Shown one piece after another: positions 46,595 through 55,199 of a stretch of 64,000 bases of DNA (the first letter of the stretch is position 1; the number at the start of each line of letters is the position of its first letter). Source of the DNA: an uncultured Christensenella sp. (GTDB lineage Bacteria > Bacillota > Clostridia > Christensenellales > Pumilibacteraceae); NCBI GenBank assembly GCA_949948895.1, contig CATLHE010000001.1, forward strand, positions 394,776-458,775, given 5' to 3'. The notes below the pieces were generated by a model. The model did no database searches and was not told where the DNA came from. It worked only from the letters and a program-made list of their open reading frames with translations. The position numbers and the translations under genes were made by a program.

Positions 46595-48202
46595 TCACAG
46601 TCCCATTATCGCCCCGAGCCATTCCTCCTCGGGCGCGGTAAAGGTATCGGTTATCACGCCTTCGCCGCGTTCGAAGAACGAAACGTGGGCAAACAGCGTG
46701 CCTCTCGTGTACGAGTTGTACTTGTTGGGATCGTCGTCGGGCAACGCCTCGTTGACAACGATGTCGCTCACCGACGCGTCGGCGGTTATGTCGCTGCTGT
46801 GCGTGGACGACAGCGGAACGTAAGTCCAAGTCCACGCCTGCATATAGAACGACATTTTATGAGATACGCCGCTGCGATCGGTGTAAATATAAACGCCGTA
46901 GCTGTATCCGTTGCCCGTGCCCAAAAGCGGGTTCATATCGTAGCTGCAAATGTAAAGCGTAAGAGACGGCAGCGCAGTCTCGGGTTCCGTAGGTTCGGTC
47001 GAATCGTCCGCCGTCGGCTCGGTAGGTTCATCGGTATCTGGCGTGTCGGTAGGATCGGTCGGCTCCGTCGGTTCTTCCAATTCGGGAGCCCTGTACGTGA
47101 AATGAAGTATCCTATCGTCCGAACCTATTACCACTTTAAACCCGTTATCGTCTACGATATTGCCGTTTACCACCGCGCTCTGCCATTCCGCACGGTTTGC
47201 TACAAACGTATTTCCGTCCACAGTAGCTGAGTATTTTTCGCCGTCAAAAGCTTCCGCAACGTACGACGAACCGAACGCTTCCTCTTTGTCTTTAAGTTCG
47301 TAAGAGAACGCGTACTCGGTCTCGGTCTCGCCGTCGTTGTAGACATAATATCCTGAGGACTTACCCACGCCGTGCGTCTGATAACTCGGCGTTTTTTGAG
47401 TGACGATAAGCGTAAGACCTTCGGCGCTTTCTTCGGTCGGCGTGTCTGTTACGTTCTCGCCGTCCTGCCCGTCGTCAAGCGCTTCGGGCGCGGACTTTTG
47501 GAACTTGACTATATCTTTCGTCGATTCGACGATATAGCTCTTGCCCGCCGCATTATAAAAGGAGAAGGACGCCGAAACGTTGCCGCAATAGTACGATATG
47601 CCGTAAAACCCGCGCGTCGAGAGATCCTCGGTAAGAGTGTACGTATAAGTATTTTCGTCGAGCTCTATTCGATACCCGCCGTCTACCGCTTTCACGTCGC
47701 CGAAAACGTCGGTCTCAGGTTTTTCCGCGAGAATGGCGTGCATTTTGAAATGCTCGTCGGCAACGGCACTGTCGCCGTCTACGGCTATGCTATTCGGATA
47801 GCTTTCTATATCGAGACTGCGCACAAAATATACGCGGCAATCAAACTCGGCAACATAGCTCAAATACTCGCTTGCTTGATAAATTATCCTTACCGTTTTA
47901 TCTCCCGCCGACGAAAAATCGGCGTTTATCTGACATTCCTCGATGGGTATGCGCTTCGATCCTATATCGAGTTCCGCGCCGTCGGGATTGAACGACTGAC
48001 GAACAAGATACTCCGTCGCGAGTTCGTTTTCGCATACGAGAGTAGCGTTTTTCATTTGCACCACTTGCTCGACCTTGCCCTTCATCATCCACGTCAGCAA
48101 GCATGCCGCAAGTATCACGGTGGCTATTCCCGACAAACCGTATACAAAATACTGTAAATGCTTTTTCACAAACGCGAGAGCTTTTCCGATCATTTCGTTC
48201 AT
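46595..48202 (-). CDS. Single-TM protein with Ig-like ectodomain, two copies of unidentified domain and TPE-rich linker (cassette B)
   Basis: TM YFVYGLSGIATVILAACLLTW; linker EEPTEPTDPTDTPDTDEPTEPTADDSTEPTEPE between domain copies at aa ~258-345 and ~410-535. Confidence 0.72.
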   Translation of the reverse strand: MNEMIGKALAFVKKHLQYFVYGLSGIATVILAACLLTWMMKGKVEQVVQMKNATLVCENELATEYLVRQSFNPDGAELDIGSKRIPIEECQINADFSSAGDKTVRIIYQASEYLSYVAEFDCRVYFVRSLDIESYPNSIAVDGDSAVADEHFKMHAILAEKPETDVFGDVKAVDGGYRIELDENTYTYTLTEDLSTRGFYGISYYCGNVSASFSFYNAAGKSYIVESTKDIVKFQKSAPEALDDGQDGENVTDTPTEESAEGLTLIVTQKTPSYQTHGVGKSSGYYVYNDGETETEYAFSYELKDKEEAFGSSYVAEAFDGEKYSATVDGNTFVANRAEWQSAVVNGNIVDDNGFKVVIGSDDRILHFTYRAPELEEPTEPTDPTDTPDTDEPTEPTADDSTEPTEPETALPSLTLYICSYDMNPLLGTGNGYSYGVYIYTDRSGVSHKMSFYMQAWTWTYVPLSSTHSSDITADASVSDIVVNEALPDDDPNKYNSYTRGTLFAHVSFFERGEGVITDTFTAPEEEWLGAIMGL

Positions 48203-49173
48203 TTCGCGTTTCCCCCATCGGCGGTAGATTTTTCGTTCGCCTTCTTTGCCGCGGCGCCCTTGCTTGCGGTCTTACCAGCCGTGCTCTTGCTCGCGGTTTT
48301 GCTTGCTGTTTTGTCCGCCGCGCTTTTGCTCGTTGTCGTTTTGGCGGCTGTTGTCTTACCGGAAGAAGTCTTACGCGCGGCAGGCTTTTTGACCGTCGGC
48401 GTAGCGACTTCCGTCTCTATTTGCTCGGTTTGTTCGTACGTGTCGGAAGCGACGGGCTCCGCCCTTTCGACGGGCTCTGCGCGATCCGCTATATCGGTTG
48501 AAGCGGCTTCATCTTTTGCCGCTTGTTCTTCTTGTACTTGCGCGTTATTTTCTTCCGCGTTTTCGGCGGCAATCGCATCTTTGGTTTCGATATTTACCGC
48601 CTCGCCGCCGTCCGCTTTAACTTCGGACATAGCTTGCTCGGCGAATTCAGACGCGGGTTGCTCGGAAGCAGTTGTTTCCGCAGCTTCTGCCGCCGCCGTT
48701 TTCGACTTTTTCTTTTTGCCGAACGACCATTCCGCGGGCATGAATGCCGCGGCTATCACGAACACAGCCGACAGCACGTAAAACACGGCGGTCATGATGG
48801 AAGTGTTTGTTATCGCTCTGTTCTTTTCGACGTTGCCCATTATAAGATCGCCCGCGCCTAGCGTATAGCCTATGGCGTTTACGCAAGGCAGCATGAGTTT
48901 TAACAGCGCGTAAATGAGAAAGAACGCGATAGCGGGATAAATGATAAGCGTCCAAAACGGCTTATCGCCTTTGAACAGCATGTTGAGCGCAAGAAACACC
49001 ATGCACCACATAGCGAATATCGTGAAAGTTATCGTCATGCGGTCGTGCTCGAACGGCTCGATCTTGTACGTTTTAAAGTACAGACAGAACGCGACTATCG
49101 AAAGGATAAACGCAACGCATATCGCAATAAAGCCGAGCCCCGGCTTTTTCAGCTTTAGACCGAGCTTAGCCAT
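48199..49173 (-). CDS. Four-TM membrane protein with long Lys/Ala/Ser/Thr-rich histone H1-like C-terminal tail (cassette B)
   Basis: Start at MAKLGLKLKKPG; four TM helices, acidic middle, then AARKTSSGKTTAAKTTTSKSAADKTASKTASKSTAGKTASKGAAAKKANEKS. Confidence 0.7.
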   Translation of the reverse strand: MAKLGLKLKKPGLGFIAICVAFILSIVAFCLYFKTYKIEPFEHDRMTITFTIFAMWCMVFLALNMLFKGDKPFWTLIIYPAIAFFLIYALLKLMLPCVNAIGYTLGAGDLIMGNVEKNRAITNTSIMTAVFYVLSAVFVIAAAFMPAEWSFGKKKKSKTAAAEAAETTASEQPASEFAEQAMSEVKADGGEAVNIETKDAIAAENAEENNAQVQEEQAAKDEAASTDIADRAEPVERAEPVASDTYEQTEQIETEVATPTVKKPAARKTSSGKTTAAKTTTSKSAADKTASKTASKSTAGKTASKGAAAKKANEKSTADGGNAK

Positions 49174-52100
49174 TGTCATTGCCCTCCACTTTCGATTTTG
49201 CAGTATCTTCTGCAATCTGTAATTCGTCGTCCGTTCGAGATATTTTATTGTCTTCAATATCGTCCGTAGCCGCGTCGGAAGATACGGTCAGATTGGCGTC
49301 GCCGGCATTCTCCGCAACGGGTTTTTTGCGTTTTTTGATAACCAATTCAAACACAACGGCTAGCGCCGCCAATACTATCGCAAGCCCGCCCGTCGTCGCG
49401 ATAAGAGCGACCAAAGCGTGTTGCCACGGCGATACGGTCTCCGTTACGGTGTCGCCCGGCGCATAACCGTTGAGCGCGCTGCTATTGGCTATCGAGTACA
49501 TATAGTAATGCATATTCTCGTACAGCGCGGTCATGAGCTCGGGACAGCTCTTGACAAGCTGTTTATTCTTATAACTCGCCCAATCGGGATGTTCCAAGAA
49601 AGTCTCGCCGCTCGAAGTCGCCATAAACGTTACGTTGTTGACTACGCTGTCCTGCGGATTGAAAAAGCCCGTGCGCGACACCATGTCGGTGGAAATAAGT
49701 CCCTTAAAGCCCCACTCGCCGCGCAGTATGTTTTTCATAAGTCCCGTATGAGCGTTCACGCCGCATACGCCCACGCGCGAGAACGACGACATCAGTCCGA
49801 GCGCGCCGAGCGTATTGCCCGACGTGTTTATGTACTCTATGTCTTCGCTTAGTCCTTGGAACGCTCGAAGCTCCATCTCGCGCCCCGTCTGCTCGTCAAA
49901 GAACTGAACGAGCCCCTCGCGGTACGATTCCTGCGTATTAAAAGCAAAGTGCTTGGCGGAGAGTATCGCGCCCTTTTTGAGCCCGCCCGTGACGAACGCC
50001 GAACCCAAAAGATTGGTAAGCATGGGGTCTTCGCTGTAATACTCGTGATTACGCGAATTGAACTGCGTGCGGTGAAGATTCATACCGGGCGCCCACATTA
50101 TGGGGTTGCGGCTCCAAAGCGTGTCTTCTCCGAATATCTCGCCCTCTTCTTCCAAGAGCTGTTTGTTGAACGTAGCCGCGACAACGGGTGCGCACGGCAT
50201 ATCGGCGCTTCGGTATCCCGCGTTGGGATCGGACTCGCTAACAGCCATAACTCCTCTGTCGGGAGCGAGCGTGGAATACCCGCGGTTTACGTTGCCGTTG
50301 GGTCCGTCTATCTGCCACACTTCGGGCGCGTTGACCGAGCGGAACGCTTCGCACTTGGTGCCGCCGAGCGGCGCGAACTGCCACGCTTCGTCAAACGTTA
50401 TCTGCTGTAAAAGATAGTCCCAGCTCTCGTCGTCGTACGCTTTGCCTTTGTACGACGCTATATCCGTGTTTTCGAGCGGCACGCCCGTATTCTCGTCTTC
50501 TTCGTCGGTATGATCGACGCCGAATATCACGTAATCGGGCGTTTCTCCGACCTGACCGAAGTCATAAACGCTCGCATTGTACGCCAAGTATTTATCCATG
50601 GCGGGAGTACTTTCGAGCCTTGTATACGAGCGCGGATAAGTGCCCGCCCAATCGGAACGCGAAAGATATTTTATCGTATCTTTCTTGAAATAGTTGTAAT
50701 CGGCGTCCGCCATTTGGTTGCCTATCACCGTGCCGTTTGCGGACTTTGCGAGCGTCTCGCCGTTTACGCCGTACGAGTCGAACGGGAACGCTTTTAAGTT
50801 TGTCGTGCCTATTTTTTGATCTGCGATATCCCAAACGAATACGCCGCTCTCGTTGATAGAACTGCCCTCTTCGATATACAAAAGCGATTCGTCTACGCCT
50901 TGCCCCACCGCAAGAATATTGTTTAACGCTTCATGCGCTCCGTTGCCTATCGCAAAGTAATGCGTGCCGTCTTCCAAAATGTAGCCGCCCGTAACGCCGT
51001 CGTGCACATACGTTTTGTCATAGGTCGCAAAATATTTGAGGCTCGCGGTGAGCTCCACGGTCGTTTGCGCTTGGGGCTGTATGACTCCCGTCTTTTCAAA
51101 CGCGACAAGCTGTATGGCGCTCTTTTCAACGCCGTGCGCTCTGTCGTAATCGGTATAGGGCATTTGAACGTAAAGCGTCACGACCTCCTTGCCAGCTACG
51201 TCGCCTGTGTTTGTCACCTTTACGCGAAGAGATACCGTCTCGTCAACGTCGTTGTATACGAACGAGTTTTCCACTATCTCCTGTTCGAACGTGGTGTACG
51301 AAAGCCCGTACCCAAACGGATAAGTCACCTCGTCGCCGTAATCCCAACGCGACGCGCCGTCCACAGCGCCCACGCTCGAAGCGGCGTTACTGTTTTTTCT
51401 GCCCGCGATATTCGCCGCGTCCAATACCGCGTCGTTATAGCGCGTCTCGTAATAATAATAGCCGGTATATATGCCTTCCGCCATTACCACATAATGCCCG
51501 TTGCTCGGCGCGGTGTACTTACCGTCTTTCCATGCGAATTTATCGACGCCGTCGGGATCGCCGTCGCCGAAGTTTCTCGCGGCGGGCGCATTGGACGCAT
51601 TCACCGCGTAAGTATCGGTGAGCTTGCCGCTCGGCGCGGACTTACCCACGATAACGCGCGCTACTCCGCCCAAGCCGTAAGACCCGGGAAGCCCTATCCA
51701 CAAAACGGAATTGACGCGCTCGTCGTTTTTGAGCTCGTCTATTTCCATCGCGACCGCGCTGTTTATAAGCACGATAACGTTGCCGTGAGATATACTGTCG
51801 GCTACTTCTATAAGCTTGCGCTCCTCGTCGCTTAGCCCTATCGCGCTCTTTTGCGTGCTGCCCGCTTTGACGCCGCTCTTGCCTGGGAGATAGTCTCTGC
51901 CTTCTCCGCTCGTCCTGCCTATAACGACGATGCAAGCGTCGTCATAATCGGCATAATCGCCCGTGTCTAGCAAATTGACTTCGGGCTCGTTAATGGAATA
52001 CGCGCCGCCCGCGCTGTCAGCCGCTTCCGAGCCTTCGGGGAACGGCGAGTAATTCTTGGACGAATAAAACCGCTTCATCGCGGGGTTTATCGCTATGTTT

Positions 52101-52597
52101 TCCGCCGTCAGCGCGGTCTCCAAAGTCACGGGCGAATCGATACGCTTCGTGCCGCTGCCGTCTTTTATAGTTACGCTCTGCTCGTATATAACGCTTCCCG
52201 TGATACCGCCGTAAAACGTCAAACGCGTATCGCGGAGCGATCCGTCGCTTTTGTATGTATACGGACGGTTGCCGAGAACGGTAACGCGCTTGCCGTTATC
52301 CGCGTTTGCTTTTATGGGCAGCGCGCCGTCGTTTTTGAGCAGTACGCACCCTTCTTCCGCGAGCTGTTCCGCGATCCTCACGCGCTCGGTGAGCATGTCG
52401 GTTATGGAATCGTATTCGGACATATACGAATACGTTTCAGAAGAGCCGACCTTTGCGGACACTCCGCCCAAAAACTCGTCCACTTTCGGTTTATAGCTCG
52501 GAGACGTCGCTATGCCGTATGCGCCCCAGATAAGCGCGCATAAAAATGCGGCAAATGTGGCGAAGCCTCTGAAAATTTTCGTCGATATTTTCATCAT
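49166..52597 (-). CDS. GH3-family glycosidase, permuted domain order, N- and C-terminal TM anchors (cassette B)
   Basis: Same order as 37582..40947: GCVLLKNDGALPI first, GYGLSYTTF, then NLHRTQFNSRNHEYYSEDPMLTN, SAKHFAFN, KGLISTDMV; C-terminal TM ALIATTGGLAIVLAALAVVFELVI. Confidence 0.88.
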   Translation of the reverse strand: MMKISTKIFRGFATFAAFLCALIWGAYGIATSPSYKPKVDEFLGGVSAKVGSSETYSYMSEYDSITDMLTERVRIAEQLAEEGCVLLKNDGALPIKANADNGKRVTVLGNRPYTYKSDGSLRDTRLTFYGGITGSVIYEQSVTIKDGSGTKRIDSPVTLETALTAENIAINPAMKRFYSSKNYSPFPEGSEAADSAGGAYSINEPEVNLLDTGDYADYDDACIVVIGRTSGEGRDYLPGKSGVKAGSTQKSAIGLSDEERKLIEVADSISHGNVIVLINSAVAMEIDELKNDERVNSVLWIGLPGSYGLGGVARVIVGKSAPSGKLTDTYAVNASNAPAARNFGDGDPDGVDKFAWKDGKYTAPSNGHYVVMAEGIYTGYYYYETRYNDAVLDAANIAGRKNSNAASSVGAVDGASRWDYGDEVTYPFGYGLSYTTFEQEIVENSFVYNDVDETVSLRVKVTNTGDVAGKEVVTLYVQMPYTDYDRAHGVEKSAIQLVAFEKTGVIQPQAQTTVELTASLKYFATYDKTYVHDGVTGGYILEDGTHYFAIGNGAHEALNNILAVGQGVDESLLYIEEGSSINESGVFVWDIADQKIGTTNLKAFPFDSYGVNGETLAKSANGTVIGNQMADADYNYFKKDTIKYLSRSDWAGTYPRSYTRLESTPAMDKYLAYNASVYDFGQVGETPDYVIFGVDHTDEEDENTGVPLENTDIASYKGKAYDDESWDYLLQQITFDEAWQFAPLGGTKCEAFRSVNAPEVWQIDGPNGNVNRGYSTLAPDRGVMAVSESDPNAGYRSADMPCAPVVAATFNKQLLEEEGEIFGEDTLWSRNPIMWAPGMNLHRTQFNSRNHEYYSEDPMLTNLLGSAFVTGGLKKGAILSAKHFAFNTQESYREGLVQFFDEQTGREMELRAFQGLSEDIEYINTSGNTLGALGLMSSFSRVGVCGVNAHTGLMKNILRGEWGFKGLISTDMVSRTGFFNPQDSVVNNVTFMATSSGETFLEHPDWASYKNKQLVKSCPELMTALYENMHYYMYSIANSSALNGYAPGDTVTETVSPWQHALVALIATTGGLAIVLAALAVVFELVIKKRKKPVAENAGDANLTVSSDAATDDIEDNKISRTDDELQIAEDTAKSKVEGNDNG

Positions 52598-52663
52598 CTC
52601 TCCATTGTAGTCGTCTCAAATAAATTCACGCATGCGCCCACTTCGACACATGTACTTAGCCCG

Positions 52664-52691
52664 ATTATAACATGCGATTTTTAAAAGTAAA
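52664..52691 (-). promoter_or_regulatory. Predicted promoter of the GH3 surface operon
   Basis: Minus strand TTTACT-16 nt-TATAAT, about 67 nt upstream of 52597. Confidence 0.55.
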
Positions 52692-52743
52692 CGGTACGCT
52701 CGATTTTTGAAAATATCAAAGCAAAGCGTCCTTTTAAATCGTC

Positions 52744-52779
52744 ACAAATGAGCAGAATTTGTCATATACGAGCAGAATT
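52744..52779. promoter_or_regulatory. Operator-like direct repeats
   Basis: GAGCAGAATT at 52750-52759 and 52770-52779 (20-bp period); the first lies in the dyad ACAAAT-GAGCAGA-ATTTGT. Confidence 0.5.
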
Positions 52780-52899
52780 AAATGTTATTTTCATAAAAAT
52801 ACCGATTTTGCGAGCGTATTTTCACCGTTTTTGACCGTTTGACTATCGTTTATCCGCATTACAGTGCGCCGCCGCCGCGCCGAGCGAGCTTGCTCGGGC

Positions 52900-52928
52900 T
52901 TGCAAAAAACGAACGAATATGCTAAACT
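52900..52928 (+). promoter_or_regulatory. Predicted promoter of GH128-like gene
   Basis: TTGCAA-17 nt-TAAACT upstream of GGAG-TCGGCAT-ATG. Confidence 0.6.
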
Positions 52929-52958
52929 CGAACAAAGTCTGAAATGCGGAGTCGGCAT

Positions 52959-54194
52959 ATGTACAAAGGTTGCAAAAAAGTTATATCGATCGCGCTAGCC
53001 GCGCTGTCTGCGCTCGGTCTTTTTGCTTGCTCGCCAAAAAACGACGGAGACAACGATAGCAATTCTTCCGCGCCGCACCGCGACGAAGTCGGCGCAGTAG
53101 TCAAGAAAGGCGTTTCGGTCTCGCGGTACAACGACGGCAAATCGGCGTCGGCAAACAAGATAAAAGACCTCGACGCGGGTTGGTATTATACTTGGGGTCC
53201 GTCTACCAATAATCTTTATATCGACGAATACGCCGAATTTGTGCCGATGGTCCACGGCAAAGCGCACGTCACGCCCGCCGTGCTTTCGGAAATAAAAGAA
53301 AAATACGAAGACGGCGCGTACACTCACCTTTTGACTTTTAACGAGCCCGATCTTCCCGATCAAGCCAATATGACCGTCGAAGAAGCTTTGTCGTATTGGA
53401 ACGACCTGGAAGAGATAGGCATACCGCTATCAAGCCCCGCCGTCAGCTATTACGACAAAACGGACGGCAACGCTTGGCTGGACGAGTTCATGGAAAAAGC
53501 CGACGAGCGCGGATACCGCGTCGATTTTATAGCCGTGCATATTTATCAATCGTTCTATTCGGCAAATGCGGTGACCGATCTTCGCGACACGCTTACCGCG
53601 CTTTACGATAAGTACGGCTTACCCGTATGGCTCACCGAGTTTGGCGCGATTGACATTATTTCGCGCGATTCACAGCACGTTCCGCCCGGACAAAAGGGCA
53701 CGGTAAGCCCGAGCTGTACGGAGCAGAACGCGCAAAAATATATCACGCAAGCGACGAACATGCTCGAAACTTGCGGATTCGTAGAGCGGTACAGCTGGTT
53801 CGTAGACAATTTCGCGGGGCTTTACGGCGACGCTCGGCCTTGGGAAGCGCCGTACACGACGCTCTATAACGACGACGACAGCATATCTGGCGTAGGTCAA
53901 ATGTATAAAGGCGTAGCGTCCAACTACCCGCTCCAACTCGAAACGACGACACTACCCAAAGCGCAGTTAAACAAAAACTACCGTCAACAGATCCTCGTTG
54001 CGGGCGGAACGGGCGACTACCGCTTTACGGCTACGGGACTTCCCGCAGGGCTCAAATGTTACGCCAACGGCGTCATAAGCGGCACGCCGACGACAAAAGG
54101 CTCTTACCCCGTCAAAGTGACCGTCACCGATTCGGGCGCGATCGGCAGGAAGCAGACGAGAACGCACCGCTTTGTATTACAAATAACAAACTGA
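52959..54194 (+). CDS. Lipoprotein with GH128-like (Asl1-type) glycoside hydrolase catalytic domain and C-terminal putative Ig (He_PIG-like) domain
   Basis: Lipobox LFAC; GWYYTWGPSTNN, LLTFNEPDLPDQANMTVEEALSYWNDLE, LPVWLTEFGAID, RYSWFVDN; C-terminal GLPAGLKCYANGVISGTPTTKGSYPVKVTVTDS. Confidence 0.82.
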   Translation: MYKGCKKVISIALAALSALGLFACSPKNDGDNDSNSSAPHRDEVGAVVKKGVSVSRYNDGKSASANKIKDLDAGWYYTWGPSTNNLYIDEYAEFVPMVHGKAHVTPAVLSEIKEKYEDGAYTHLLTFNEPDLPDQANMTVEEALSYWNDLEEIGIPLSSPAVSYYDKTDGNAWLDEFMEKADERGYRVDFIAVHIYQSFYSANAVTDLRDTLTALYDKYGLPVWLTEFGAIDIISRDSQHVPPGQKGTVSPSCTEQNAQKYITQATNMLETCGFVERYSWFVDNFAGLYGDARPWEAPYTTLYNDDDSISGVGQMYKGVASNYPLQLETTTLPKAQLNKNYRQQILVAGGTGDYRFTATGLPAGLKCYANGVISGTPTTKGSYPVKVTVTDSGAIGRKQTRTHRFVLQITN

Positions 54195-54207
54195 AAAAAA
54201 GCAATAT

Positions 54208-54234
54208 AAAACCGAGCATGACGCTCGGTTTTTT
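54208..54234 (+). terminator. Intrinsic terminator
   Basis: AAAACCGAGC-ATGAC-GCTCGGTTTTTT. Confidence 0.9.
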
Positions 54235-54251
54235 CGTGCATATTTTGTTTT

Positions 54252-55163
54252 TCAACGCTTTTTTTCTTTCCTGCGCTTGTCGTTTATTACTTCGAGCGCA
54301 GCTTCGTCGATGACCGCTATCCCCTCTTCTTTGGCTATGTTCACCATTTGCGTCAGCGCAGCTTTTAAGAATATGCGCGGGATCATGACGAGCTTTGCGC
54401 ATGCCTCGTCGGTAAAAGTCACTTCGGGATCGATACGCTTTGCCGCGTACTTGACCGAATCGAGATCGCCGTCTTTGGCTTGTATTTTTTCGGGGAACGG
54501 CTTTTTAAACGGCGAACACCAAAAGTTTGTGCTGTCGCGATAACCGTAATCGACGGGCACGCTCGGGAAGTTTTTTGCCGTCACGCCGCCGACGATGGAA
54601 TCGTAATAACGCTCTTTCATAAGTATTTTATCTATCTTCAAAATGAAATGCGCGCCGAACTTGCTCGTTATGCCGTTAAAATCACGGTACGGCGGCTCAT
54701 ACCCTTCAAGCTGTCCAGCTTTATCCAAGTGCGCGTCCTCGAGCGAACTGTCCCATGTGCACTCGAATACTTGAAACGCCTCTTTGACTACCAAAGGTCT
54801 GTCGCCGTCTGTCTGACCTTTTTCAAGCGTAAAAATGCAGTCTTTCATTTTTTCGTCGGTCGTGTCGCCTGGGAATCCCAGTCTCACCGCCTCGCGGAAA
54901 TACCTGCGGTCATCGGGAATAAAGTTGAGCGACACGCGACTACCGCGCAAAATGTTCTGCGCTGTGTTCGAGCTGTTGCGGCACTCGAGTATCATGGCGT
55001 AATACTCTTTACCCGCGATATAGTAAGGAAAACACAGCGAGTACGAGCCGAGATTGGTCTTGCCGTTTTCCGAGACAGTACCGACGAGGATAGTCGGCAT
55101 GGGAAAAAACGCCGACGTCTGATAGAAATTATCCACTATTCGCAGATCTTTGAATGAACTCAT
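54252..55163 (-). CDS. Flavin reductase-like (FMN-binding split barrel) protein with C-terminal PCP_red-like segment
   Basis: FFPMPTILVGTVSENGKTNLGSYSLCFPYYI flavin reductase-type N-terminus; C-terminal FTDEACAKLVMIPRIFLKAALTQMVNIAKEEGIAVIDEAALEVI. Confidence 0.68.
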   Translation of the reverse strand: MSSFKDLRIVDNFYQTSAFFPMPTILVGTVSENGKTNLGSYSLCFPYYIAGKEYYAMILECRNSSNTAQNILRGSRVSLNFIPDDRRYFREAVRLGFPGDTTDEKMKDCIFTLEKGQTDGDRPLVVKEAFQVFECTWDSSLEDAHLDKAGQLEGYEPPYRDFNGITSKFGAHFILKIDKILMKERYYDSIVGGVTAKNFPSVPVDYGYRDSTNFWCSPFKKPFPEKIQAKDGDLDSVKYAAKRIDPEVTFTDEACAKLVMIPRIFLKAALTQMVNIAKEEGIAVIDEAALEVINDKRRKEKKR

Positions 55164-55199
55164 ATTTCCTCCGATAATTTTATTTATATGATTTCAGTT

